Shown piece after piece: positions 1 to 7,498 of a DNA stretch of 64,000 nt. The stretch is from Fimenecus sp045593555 (GTDB lineage: Bacteria; Bacillota; Clostridia; Oscillospirales; Acutalibacteraceae). A program made the position numbers and the translations under genes. The stretch is taken from positions 62,001 to 126,000 of the forward strand of contig JAZNWU010000018.1 in NCBI GenBank assembly GCA_045593555.1, given 5' to 3'. Position 1 is the first letter of the stretch, and every line of letters begins with the position of its first letter. Below the pieces are notes generated by a model that did no database searches, was not told where the DNA came from, and saw only the letters and a program-made list of their open reading frames with translations.

Positions 1-408
1 ATGCTTGATTCATATCTTGATTGTGCCATAACGTTGATAACACTTGTTTCATTTACTCTTTCAAACACAATTGGTTTTGCCTTGGATTCTGTTTTGGGAC
101 TTGCCATTAGTATCATTATTGCAATTCTCGGAATCCGACTTATCATTTCATCAATATCCGACCTTATCGGGCAGAAAAATGCAGAGGCTGAAGAAAGAGT
201 TTCACTTCTTGTAAAAGAAATAAATGCAGATATTGTAATAAAGGATATCAATGTTCATTCTTATGGTGACGAAAACCTTTATGTCACTCTTAATTTATCT
301 TTAACTGATAAAAATATTGATTTTTTATCAGTTCAGAATACAATAAAAAACAGGTTGAAAACAGAACTTAACTGTTATTCGACTGTGGAATGGGAAGTGT
401 TTTCTTGA
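1..408 (+). CDS. cation diffusion facilitator transporter, C-terminal part
   Basis: This is the last 135 residues of a cation diffusion facilitator (CDF) divalent-metal/proton antiporter of the cytoplasmic membrane. The window opens with ATG, but this Met is almost certainly internal because a full CDF protein is about 300 residues. Residues 3-7 (DSYLD) fit the D/HxxxD metal-binding pair of transmembrane helix 5, a second hydrophobic helix follows at about residues 28-52, and residues 60-135 form the beta-alpha-beta cytoplasmic metal-sensing domain. The stop codon TGA overlaps the start region of the next gene, so the two are probably co-transcribed. The metal specificity cannot be read from this piece. 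Confidence 0.8.
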   Translation: MLDSYLDCAITLITLVSFTLSNTIGFALDSVLGLAISIIIAILGIRLIISSISDLIGQKNAEAEERVSLLVKEINADIVIKDINVHSYGDENLYVTLNLSLTDKNIDFLSVQNTIKNRLKTELNCYSTVEWEVFS

Positions 409-1709
409 AGAGAGAAAAAACAACAAAGAAAAATCGTGGTAAAGCAGCCTTAAAAGTTATAAGCATTATACTTGCTATAATCATCATTCTCGGTGTGACA
501 GGCTCTGTTGTCAATGCCGTTGGTTGCAAAGCTCAACTTGAAAATGTTACAAATTTCAAAGCTGTAAAATATGACAATCAGCTTATTCCTGAAAAAGACG
601 AAGATAATATCTGGACATTCACAACAGACGAAGATTTCAGAGTTATGCAGTTGACTGACGTGCATATCGGTGGTGGCTGGATGTCAACATCAAAGGACAC
701 AATGGCACTTAATGCTGTTGCGTCTATGATTACTGCAGAACAACCTGACCTTGTTATTATTACAGGTGATATTGTTTATCCCGTACCATTTCAGGCAGGT
801 ACTTCTGACAATATGAAATCTGCTGAAATTTTTGCTACTCTTATGGAAAAGCTTCAGGTTTACTGGGTACCTGTATTCGGTAATCACGACACAGAAAGCT
901 ACTCAAAATACACCCGTGACGAAATCTCTGCATTTTACAGCGATGAAAAAAGGTCATATTGTCTTTTCAATGACAATTATGAAGACAATGTTGACGGATA
1001 CTGTAATCAGGTTATAAATGTTAAAAATACTGACGGTATTATCACACAGTCATTCTATACATTTGACACTCACTCTTATGTTGATGGCGACATATTTGGT
1101 CTTTTCTGGAAATATGACAACATTCACGACAGTCAGGTTGAATGGTATAAGAACAATGTATTGAAATACAATGAATATAATACTGAGCTTATTAATTCAG
1201 GTGATTTTGAGAATAAAGAAGAATTGTTGAAGAAGTATTCAACAGTTAAATCTCTTGCATTCTGGCATGTACCAAACACAGAGTATCTTGATGCATGGAA
1301 CGAATATGTTGAAGCAGGATATAAAGACACAGAAAATGCAAAATATCATTATGGTGTTGTTGGTGAATCAGGTAAAATGGTTTATTCGGGTGTTTATCCT
1401 GATGAAATATTTGAAACAATGCTTTCTCTCGACAGTACAAAAGGTATTTTCTGTGGTCACGACCATCTTAACAACTTCTCAATTGAATATAAAGGAATTC
1501 GTCTTACATACGGTTTTAGTATTGACTATCTTGCATATTCAGGCATCTCAAAACTCGGTTCACAGCGTGGTTGTACAGTTATTACTGTCAAGCCTGATGG
1601 TACATTTGATTGTAGTGCAGAAAACTATTATCAAGAAAAATACACTTCTGTTTCTGAAAACGCAAAAGAAGAAGTTACAATGCAAGTTCTTAATGAAAAA
1701 ATTAAATAA
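390..1709 (+). CDS. membrane-anchored metallophosphoesterase
   Basis: This is a calcineurin-like metallophosphoesterase of about 439 residues. The dinuclear-metal motifs occur in the usual order: DVHIGG (about residue 90), GDIVYP (about 127), GNHDTES (about 165), a lone His in FWHVP and GHDHLNN (about 354). A hydrophobic segment at about residues 22-43 with Lys/Arg in front suggests a signal anchor that places the catalytic domain outside the cell. The reading frame opens at ATG 390, inside the end of the cation efflux gene; a TTG at 405 overlapping that gene's TGA is an alternative start. The family hydrolyses phosphomonoesters or diesters such as nucleotides and lipid phosphates; the substrate here is unknown. 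Confidence 0.85.
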   Translation: MGSVFLKREKTTKKNRGKAALKVISIILAIIIILGVTGSVVNAVGCKAQLENVTNFKAVKYDNQLIPEKDEDNIWTFTTDEDFRVMQLTDVHIGGGWMSTSKDTMALNAVASMITAEQPDLVIITGDIVYPVPFQAGTSDNMKSAEIFATLMEKLQVYWVPVFGNHDTESYSKYTRDEISAFYSDEKRSYCLFNDNYEDNVDGYCNQVINVKNTDGIITQSFYTFDTHSYVDGDIFGLFWKYDNIHDSQVEWYKNNVLKYNEYNTELINSGDFENKEELLKKYSTVKSLAFWHVPNTEYLDAWNEYVEAGYKDTENAKYHYGVVGESGKMVYSGVYPDEIFETMLSLDSTKGIFCGHDHLNNFSIEYKGIRLTYGFSIDYLAYSGISKLGSQRGCTVITVKPDGTFDCSAENYYQEKYTSVSENAKEEVTMQVLNEKIK

Positions 1710-1717
1710 GGTAAAAA

Positions 1718-1746
1718 AGGGCTTCCCGTGGGAAGCTCTTTTTGTT
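1718..1746 (+). terminator. rho-independent terminator
   Basis: A GC-rich stem (arms 1718-1727 and 1730-1739, with a very short loop) is followed by a run of T residues. It closes the cation efflux/metallophosphoesterase transcript. Confidence 0.85.
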
Positions 1747-1799
1747 AATTCATCTTGTACCAGATTGAATTCTAATTGTACTGATTGACAACAATCCGT

Positions 1800-2081
1800 T
1801 TACAACAACCGTTCAGCACCACCTATTGCCTCTGCTGAAATTCTCATACCCAAACAAAAACCATCGTAAAATGCTTGTTCAGAAATTAAAAAATTATATT
1901 CATCAATAAGACTACTGTATTTTTCTAAAATTTCTATTTCACTTTCATTAAGCTGATTTTTTAATCTCTCAAGGTTATTTTTAATAAGATTTTCAGTTGT
2001 TCTCATTTCACAATTACCAATACCTATAAATTTTATTGGTTCTATCTGTCCCCTAAAAAGTTGTGAAATTGTATTTGACAT
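1800..2081 (-). CDS. small conserved Firmicutes protein (DUF6809-like)
   Basis: This 93-residue soluble protein begins MSNTISQLFRGQI, contains a helical middle rich in Leu/Glu/Lys and ends in a segment with GFCLGMRI. The layout resembles a small uncharacterised family common in Clostridia that I believe is catalogued as DUF6809; this is from memory and not certain. It is transcribed divergently from an XRE regulator and has an excellent sigma-A promoter (TTGACA, 17 bp, TATAAT) whose spacer is filled by a palindromic operator. The neighbouring repressor therefore probably controls it. Its function is unknown. Confidence 0.65.
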   Translation of the reverse strand: MSNTISQLFRGQIEPIKFIGIGNCEMRTTENLIKNNLERLKNQLNESEIEILEKYSSLIDEYNFLISEQAFYDGFCLGMRISAEAIGGAERLL

Positions 2082-2099
2082 AGTATCACCTCAGTTCAT

Positions 2100-2149
2100 A
2101 TTATAGAGTTTATAACTCTAAATGTCAATAGAGTTTATAACTCTATGAT
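2100..2149. promoter_or_regulatory. divergent promoters with twin palindromic operators
   Basis: Two identical 17-bp copies of tagagtttataactcta lie at 2104-2120 and 2129-2145. Each has perfect 7-bp arms around TAT, and they are 25 bp apart. The minus-strand promoter has -35 TTGACA at 2128-2123 and -10 TATAAT at 2105-2100 (17-bp spacer); the first operator lies between and overlaps its -10. The plus-strand promoter is weaker (ATGTCA at 2122-2127, 16 bp, TATGAT at 2144-2149), and the second operator fills its spacer and enters its -10. The likely ligand is the XRE protein encoded next door, as an autorepressor. Confidence 0.8.
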
Positions 2150-2172
2150 AAAATTTTTATGAGGTGAATGAA

Positions 2173-2397
2173 ATGAAATATAATGAATGTATTCGTTTTT
2201 TGCGTGAAGATGCCGATAAAACACAAACCGAAATCGCTGCTTTATTAAATATAGGACAAAGAACATATTGTGATTATGAAAGTGGTAAAACAAGAATTCC
2301 TGTTGACAACCTAATCATTCTTGCAAAATACTATAACGTTGATATGAATTTTATATGTGGAATAAGCAATACGAAAAAGGAATATCCAAAAAAATAA
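2173..2397 (+). CDS. XRE-family HTH repressor
   Basis: This is a 74-residue Cro/CI-type helix-turn-helix protein. Its recognition region is TEIAALLNIGQRTYCDYESG followed by the usual P-x-x-x-L-x-x-L-A-x-x-Y/F-x-V ending (VDNLIILAKYYNVDMNFI). A GTG at 2164 opens the frame, but GAGGTG at 2161-2166 is well placed as ribosome site for ATG 2173, which I use. There is no effector domain, so it probably only binds DNA as a dimer. Two palindromic operators in its own promoter region argue for autoregulation and control of the divergent small gene. Confidence 0.85.
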   Translation: MKYNECIRFLREDADKTQTEIAALLNIGQRTYCDYESGKTRIPVDNLIILAKYYNVDMNFICGISNTKKEYPKK

Positions 2398-2439
2398 ATT
2401 TGATGGTAGTCGAGAATGCCGACCCCCACAACTGAAAGA

Positions 2440-2470
2440 AAGGGACGATTCATATCGTCCCTTAAATTTT
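2440..2470. terminator. bidirectional terminator
   Basis: A 10-bp perfect stem (2440-2449 with 2454-2463, loop TCAT) is followed by a T-rich tract on the plus strand and preceded by A/G-rich sequence that reads as T-rich on the minus strand. It separates the XRE gene from the convergent MFS gene. Confidence 0.8.
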
Positions 2471-2474
2471 TCAT

Positions 2475-3869
2475 TTATTCTATTTCATCAAGATTTGCGC
2501 CTTTTGTTTCTTTAACTTTTATTGTAAACATTACTGCTGCCACACCAACTGCAACAACTGAAATTGCAAGACATACCCACCAGATTGGGAATTTAATCAT
2601 ACCTACAATTGCGAGTAAATAACCTACTGCAAGTCCGATAATAACAAGAAGTCCTTCAGCACCAACTACTGATGCACGGATATCTGTAGGTACTTTTTCT
2701 GTCATCATAACATTCATATAATCTCTGCCAATCCAATATGAACCCTGATATAGACCTGCAAAGAAGCCGATAAGATATGGATTCCAGCCACAAAGGATAC
2801 CTGCAACAAAAAGGCAATAGCCTAAAATACAAGTAATTGAAAAACCTGTTACAGTTACCTTTCTGCCTAATTTATCTGCGATAAAGCCTGAAAGGAAAGT
2901 TATTGTGGCATAAACCACAGGCACCATAAATAGTGCTTTTGTAATCTCACTTGTGCTCATACCTACTTTATGCATTGACGATTCAAAATAAAGTGCTATT
3001 GCCGGCATTGCAGAGTCAAAAATAATATGGGAGATTATAAGATTCTTTGTGTCAGGATTTGAGAAAATGTATTTTACACCATTGAAAACGCCTGATTGAT
3101 TTCTCTGTGCCTCCTTTTGTTGTTTTTTAAGTTCTTTTTCTGCCTGACGCTCTGCATAAGGTCTTGAAAGATACTCAATTCTCTCATTTACAAATACCTT
3201 TGTATCCTTTGCAAAGAGAACAACTAAAAGTACAGCTATAAATCCGATTACAGCAGGTACTAAAAAGATTTCACGCCATCTTGTCGGGTCATCACCCATA
3301 AGCATATCACGAAGAGTTGGAATAAGAATAACACCTAAAATACCAAAACTTTTAAGAAAACTATATATCTTTGCACGATGTTTGTCAGGGGCTTCTTCAA
3401 GAATATAGATAATCTGAATATCGTGTCCCATAAAGAAACTGATAATTGCAAAGCCCACAAGGAACATTATGTAACTTGTTGAAAGATGTATTACCAAAAG
3501 ACCTAATGCCATGCCTAATGTAGAAATAGCAAAAAGTGGTTTTCGTCCCCATTTATCTGCAAGTGCTTTGTAAAATGGTGTAAAAATGCCTAAAACATAT
3601 GTGAAAACACCAACACCTGAATGAAGTGCCAAGCCTTCCTGGAAAGTATAATACTTACCCATAAACGGATTGTTCACAAAGAATTCTGTAACGAATGACG
3701 ATTGAACAGTAACGGTCAGATTACTTGTTACCTCATCGAGAATGTTTACAATTGCAATAAGCACAAGTAAAACAAGGAAATACTTACTACTATTGCTTCT
3801 ACCCTGCATCTTTTTCAGTCTTTTTATTTCATTTTGTTCACTTGAAGTAATTTTCTCTGCAGTTTTCAT
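2475..3869 (-). CDS. MFS transporter (paralog of the one at 34.9 kb)
   Basis: This is a 464-residue major facilitator permease with about 12 hydrophobic helices and the motif-A loop ADKWGRKPLF between helices 2 and 3, plus a second copy (ADKLGRKVTV) in the C-terminal half. A charged cytoplasmic N-terminus (about 28 residues) and a Lys/Glu-rich central loop are visible. It is the last gene of the minus-strand lipid-like cluster but is separated from the preceding gene by a terminator and a possible promoter of its own. It resembles the MFS protein at 34935-36371 over its whole length (for example HDIQIIYILEEAP against HDMHVVYIMETAP). The substrate is unknown; context allows export or uptake of an amphipathic compound. 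Confidence 0.85.
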   Translation of the reverse strand: MKTAEKITSSEQNEIKRLKKMQGRSNSSKYFLVLLVLIAIVNILDEVTSNLTVTVQSSFVTEFFVNNPFMGKYYTFQEGLALHSGVGVFTYVLGIFTPFYKALADKWGRKPLFAISTLGMALGLLVIHLSTSYIMFLVGFAIISFFMGHDIQIIYILEEAPDKHRAKIYSFLKSFGILGVILIPTLRDMLMGDDPTRWREIFLVPAVIGFIAVLLVVLFAKDTKVFVNERIEYLSRPYAERQAEKELKKQQKEAQRNQSGVFNGVKYIFSNPDTKNLIISHIIFDSAMPAIALYFESSMHKVGMSTSEITKALFMVPVVYATITFLSGFIADKLGRKVTVTGFSITCILGYCLFVAGILCGWNPYLIGFFAGLYQGSYWIGRDYMNVMMTEKVPTDIRASVVGAEGLLVIIGLAVGYLLAIVGMIKFPIWWVCLAISVVAVGVAAVMFTIKVKETKGANLDEIE

Positions 3870-3893
3870 TTTTCCAATTCCCCTTTCAACTTA

Positions 3894-3921
3894 ATTATAA
3901 ACAAAAAAATATGACCTGTAA
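3894..3921 (-). promoter_or_regulatory. possible promoter of the MFS gene
   Basis: On the minus strand TTACAG (3921-3916), a 16-bp spacer and TATAAT (3899-3894) lie just upstream of the MFS start at 3869. The -35 is weak and overlaps the preceding terminator stem, so this is only a candidate. Confidence 0.5.
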
Positions 3922-3932
3922 AGACAGGTCAT
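3904..3932 (-). terminator. terminator after the ceramidase-like gene
   Basis: A 9-bp stem (3932-3924 with 3919-3911, loop of 4) is followed on the minus strand by ATTTTTTTG. It ends the surface protein/ceramidase-like transcription unit before the MFS gene. Confidence 0.8.
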
Positions 3933-3938
3933 AAATTT

Positions 3939-4775
3939 TTATTCACCTTTTGCTTCACGAAGCATTCTGTTTGTTGTTCGCTGGTCAACCCAGAATACAA
4001 CAATCAGTTCAACAAGAGCACCTAACATATGCCATGTTGAATGTCCGTGGAAATTACCGAGAGCAAAATCTGCAATCTCATTATCACCCCAAAGAGCTGT
4101 GATAATCGCTGCAATAAGCATTACTGAAACTGCAAGAATTAAAAGTGCTCTTTCGTTTCCGGTCATTTTCTTAAAGTTGTCTATTAACAGGTAAAGAATC
4201 GGAAGAACTGTTATTACACAACCAACTTCAGCTATTGACATACCGCCTGTTTTACCGTCCATTGGTGCTCCGCCACCACCGAAATAGAGTGGTCTGTCAT
4301 GAATAACAAATACTTCATATGTAAGAATACCTAGAACAATTACGGTCCATGCTGTAACGCCTATCAAGAACATATTACGCTTTTTAAGAGTGTTCTTTGT
4401 CTGATAAAAGTCAAGAGCAAAGCTGCAAACACCACACCAAGCTGTAAGTTCTGTCAAAGACATATCAACATAACTTGCAAGAAGCTTTGTTGTGAGAACA
4501 CCAGGTTCAAATGCACCATAGTTAGCTGTATGCATGCCAACTGATGTTACAGACATAATGCTGTAAAGTGCAAGGAACAAGTACCAGTACCATTGTTTAT
4601 TTTTCTTGATAAGAAGAATAATTACACCAATAATTGCTGCATAAGTGTATGCCCAGTTTGTCTGGACTGCAGAATACTGTGCACAGAACTCTGCAAAAGT
4701 TGTGTCGATTCCCTCAAAAGGAAGAATATCCTTAAAAGAAAGCCAATCAATGAAGTCAAGCTTCAATAAATTCAT
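3939..4775 (-). CDS. seven-helix membrane protein, CREST (ceramidase-like) hydrolase candidate
   Basis: This 278-residue protein has about seven hydrophobic helices (roughly 44-57, 62-80, 96-122, 134-155, 180-198, 208-228, 245-264). Three features match the CREST superfamily of membrane metal hydrolases (alkaline ceramidases, PAQR receptors, Per1): a SxxxH pair at the end of helix 2 (S78 to H82), an Asp in helix 3 (D104), and HxxWH at the start of the last helix (H245-W248-H249, with H243 before). From memory, alkaline ceramidases carry SxxFH, an Asp and HxWWH in the same order. The H82 to D104 distance is longer than I expect, so it may be a distant member. Ceramidases release a long-chain base from ceramide; the S1P-lyase-like gene nearby fits that reaction. 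Overall identity was not tested. Confidence 0.6.
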   Translation of the reverse strand: MNLLKLDFIDWLSFKDILPFEGIDTTFAEFCAQYSAVQTNWAYTYAAIIGVIILLIKKNKQWYWYLFLALYSIMSVTSVGMHTANYGAFEPGVLTTKLLASYVDMSLTELTAWCGVCSFALDFYQTKNTLKKRNMFLIGVTAWTVIVLGILTYEVFVIHDRPLYFGGGGAPMDGKTGGMSIAEVGCVITVLPILYLLIDNFKKMTGNERALLILAVSVMLIAAIITALWGDNEIADFALGNFHGHSTWHMLGALVELIVVFWVDQRTTNRMLREAKGE

Positions 4776-4846
4776 TTACCTCGTCTTCTTTCTACATATA
4801 AGAGATGAATAACTCATCTTTCATATCGTTAATAAACTAAAAATTC

Positions 4847-5878
4847 TTATCCTTTGAATCCACCATTAAGTGTAACAACAAAGTCAACAATTGAAGTTGC
4901 CTGTGCAACAGGTACTGTCATACCAAGAGCCTTAATAGTAAGGTTTTTAAGAGTAATATCAACATAATAACTCCATGTACCATTGATAATATATCCACTA
5001 CTATTTATAGCAACTTTGAGAACAGGGTTTTTATAATGAAGTGTAACATCATTGTCGGCAATTGTAGCTTCCATGCCAAGACCTGAGAACTGACCGATAA
5101 CATTATCGATATCACCAACAACAGAGATTGCATGACCAACTGTACCGCTGTACATATTTCCGTTACCCTTATCAATCTGTTCTTTCATACGCATTTCGAT
5201 AACAATATTGTTACCACTTTTATATGCTCTAGCAGACTGAACATCAGATGTAACAAGATTCTGATGACCACCTGTGATACCCTTGATGTTCATTGAATTC
5301 TTTGCAAGTGCATCAGCCATAACACCCTCTGCAAAGCTGAGTAATGTATCAGGAATTCCGGGTGCCTTCAATGAATCGTCACGCATTTTCATATCCTGAT
5401 ATGATGTAACAGAATTATGGGTTCTTCCTGCAGCATGTCTGTATGTTTCAACGATTTCTGCAGTTGTCCATTTTGTAGGGTCTGCAGACTGTGTAGAATT
5501 ATTTGACTGTGTATTATCCTGCTGAACATCACCCTGTTGAGAATCATCAATTGGGTTGTTCTGTACAAAATCATCAAAATATGGGTTAGCACCCTCAACC
5601 TGATTAATAGTTATCTGTCCACTTTCGATAAGATAATTGTAATAATTGAACATCTGCTTATAATATTCACAATCGCTTTCAAGTTTTGAAATTCTTGCAC
5701 TTGTTGATGCTGCAAAAGCTATTGAAAATATTGCTACAAAAACAACTACAATTGCAAGAACAACTGCAATTATTCTCTTTGGATTTTTTTCCTTTTTTGC
5801 CTTTTTAGTCTGTACAGGTTGTACCGTTTGTTCTTCCTGAACAGGTTCAATAGGCTGCATAGGTTCCATGTTTTCCAT
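4847..5878 (-). CDS. membrane-anchored surface protein B (paralog of 12565-13542)
   Basis: This protein is about 343 residues long. It has a Pro/Gln/Glu-rich cytoplasmic N-terminus (1-34), one transmembrane segment (about 35-57), a short helical stretch, a Gln/Asn-rich linker (about 95-125) and an extracellular domain of about 210 residues. That domain is shared with the surface protein at 12565-13542: both have W-T-x-A-E-(I/V)-V, GITGG, a Y-x-G-T-V-G-H-A-I-S-V-V-G core, K-N-P-V-x-K-V and G-T-W-S-Y near the end. I do not recognise the domain. ATG 5878 follows GGAGG at the right distance and lies about 26 nt after the predicted transcription start; a Met codon at 5908 would lie at or before that start. 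Confidence 0.75.
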   Translation of the reverse strand: MENMEPMQPIEPVQEEQTVQPVQTKKAKKEKNPKRIIAVVLAIVVVFVAIFSIAFAASTSARISKLESDCEYYKQMFNYYNYLIESGQITINQVEGANPYFDDFVQNNPIDDSQQGDVQQDNTQSNNSTQSADPTKWTTAEIVETYRHAAGRTHNSVTSYQDMKMRDDSLKAPGIPDTLLSFAEGVMADALAKNSMNIKGITGGHQNLVTSDVQSARAYKSGNNIVIEMRMKEQIDKGNGNMYSGTVGHAISVVGDIDNVIGQFSGLGMEATIADNDVTLHYKNPVLKVAINSSGYIINGTWSYYVDITLKNLTIKALGMTVPVAQATSIVDFVVTLNGGFKG

Positions 5879-5910
5879 AGTTATATCCTCCTGAATACAT
5901 ATATGCAAAT

Positions 5911-5939
5911 ATTTTACTATATTTACTTTTCTTTGTCAA
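5911..5939 (-). promoter_or_regulatory. sigma-A promoter of the surface protein B unit
   Basis: On the minus strand TTGACA (5939-5934), a 17-bp spacer and TAAAAT (5916-5911) form a near-consensus promoter placed just after the terminator of the upstream operon. It has the same boxes and spacing as the promoter at 13585-13613 at the head of the cluster. Confidence 0.85.
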
Positions 5940-6003
5940 TGAGAGTATCAGCATTTCTGATATTTAAATGCAGGTTTATCATTATTGAATTTATCTTTGC
6001 AAC

Positions 6004-6040
6004 AAAAAAGGTATTTACCATTTACGATAAACACCTTTTA
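6004..6040 (-). terminator. terminator after the S1P-lyase-like gene
   Basis: A 12-bp stem with one G-T pair (6039-6028 with 6017-6006) is followed by six T residues on the minus strand. It ends the first operon of the cluster. Confidence 0.85.
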
Positions 6041-6046
6041 TAATAA

Positions 6047-7486
6047 TTATGATTTTTTCTTTACATACCAGTTGATGATTTTATCCATAAGACTTTTCTT
6101 TTCGCCTTCAGCATTTCCACCAGGGGAAACTGCATCACTGTCGGATAAATCAATCTCTGTTGCATTGAGTTTATATGAATTTGCAAAAATATCAATAACC
6201 TGTTTTCTTACCATACCTCGAAGAGGAATATGAGAGATCATACCATAAGTTGCTGCCTGACCTTTTTCGGCAAGTTCAGGATGAGCACGGACTACTTCAA
6301 CTGCGTCTTTAAGGTCATTTATGAATGCTTTAATAACCTTTTCATGAGGAGCAGTAACCATTGCATGAAGTGCATCAGGCATCTGAAGTCTGTCAATATG
6401 CCAACCCTTTTCCTCCATCACATCACCTACTGCAAAGATATTAACATCCTTATCAGTTGAACGGAAGGCAAGAAGACTTACGATAGGTTTACCAATAATT
6501 TCAAAGCAACCGATTTTACAGATTTCCTCTTTCAAGAGATTTGAAACCTCGATAGTTTTCTTTGCAAGAGAAACATATCCTTCAATACCGTTTGCCTGAA
6601 TTGCAGCCCAAGCAGCAGCATAAGCACCACCCGGTCGAGTTCCAAGGAATGCAGGAGAAGCGAAAACTCCACCTGGCCAGTCCTGATTTGCGAAAACCTG
6701 ATGTCTGAAGTAATCAATGTTTCTGTAAAGTATGCAGGAAGCACCTTTTGCAGCAAATCCGTATTTATGAATATCTGCTGAGATTGAAGTGACACCTTCT
6801 ACTCTGAAATCCCACACAGGAACATCTATTCCTGCCATTTCCATAAATGGTAAAATATATCCACCGACACAACTATCAACATGAAGTGGAACTTTATGAG
6901 CCACAGCAAGTTTACCAAGCTTTTCGATAGGGTCAATAATACCGTGAGGATATTCCGGTGCAGAACCTAAAATCATAACAGTATTCTTGTTAATCATTTT
7001 TTCAACTGCTCGTACATCAACCTGCCAATTCTCATCAAGAGGAGCACGTCTGACTTTAACACCGAAATACTCAGCACCTTTATCCCAAGCCACATGAGCA
7101 GTTTCAGGAATAATCATTTCAGGTTTTTTAATACCTTTTGAACGACCTAAATCACGATATGTTTTAACAGCAAGCATACAGCTTTCTGTACCACAAGAAG
7201 TCATTACACCACAAGCTTCATAATCCACATGGAACAAGTCTGCTGTAAAACGAAGAACTTCTTTTTCAAGTCGTTTAAGACTCTTGAATGCAGTAGGATT
7301 AAGTCCATTTGCAGAAAAATACTTTGAATAAGCATCATTCAAAAACTGTGTATATTCTTCATTAAGATAATAAACAAGGCTCCAGGTTTTTGCCTCTTTA
7401 TACTTTGGGTCATCTTTTCCAAATGAGTCAAGTTCTTTGAGAATTTCCTCAAATGGTCTGCCCTTTTCCGGCACATTACTATTCAT
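6047..7486 (-). CDS. sphingosine-1-phosphate-lyase-like PLP enzyme
   Basis: This is a 479-residue fold-type I PLP enzyme. The cofactor Lys is K241 in SADIHKYG, with SCGTES (97-102) for phosphate binding, H131 (TAHVAW) as the ring-stacking His and D204 (LHVDSC) for the pyridine nitrogen. The flanking segments DFRVEGVTSISADIHKYG, QDWPGGVFASP, GTRPGG and AATYGM closely follow the pattern I recall for human and bacterial sphingosine-1-phosphate lyases, more than glutamate or tyrosine decarboxylases. It lacks the N-terminal membrane anchor of eukaryotic enzymes, as in bacterial forms. Such lyases split a phosphorylated long-chain base into an aldehyde and phosphoethanolamine. It ends the operon containing two GH3 genes. 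An amino-acid decarboxylase role remains possible. Confidence 0.75.
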   Translation of the reverse strand: MNSNVPEKGRPFEEILKELDSFGKDDPKYKEAKTWSLVYYLNEEYTQFLNDAYSKYFSANGLNPTAFKSLKRLEKEVLRFTADLFHVDYEACGVMTSCGTESCMLAVKTYRDLGRSKGIKKPEMIIPETAHVAWDKGAEYFGVKVRRAPLDENWQVDVRAVEKMINKNTVMILGSAPEYPHGIIDPIEKLGKLAVAHKVPLHVDSCVGGYILPFMEMAGIDVPVWDFRVEGVTSISADIHKYGFAAKGASCILYRNIDYFRHQVFANQDWPGGVFASPAFLGTRPGGAYAAAWAAIQANGIEGYVSLAKKTIEVSNLLKEEICKIGCFEIIGKPIVSLLAFRSTDKDVNIFAVGDVMEEKGWHIDRLQMPDALHAMVTAPHEKVIKAFINDLKDAVEVVRAHPELAEKGQAATYGMISHIPLRGMVRKQVIDIFANSYKLNATEIDLSDSDAVSPGGNAEGEKKSLMDKIINWYVKKKS

Positions 7487-7498
7487 ATGAAATACTCC

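Noticed and set aside
1255..1788. Plus-strand frame of 177 codons overlapping the metallophosphoesterase
   Set aside because: It is an out-of-frame shadow of the metallophosphoesterase, whose motifs run to the end of its own frame.
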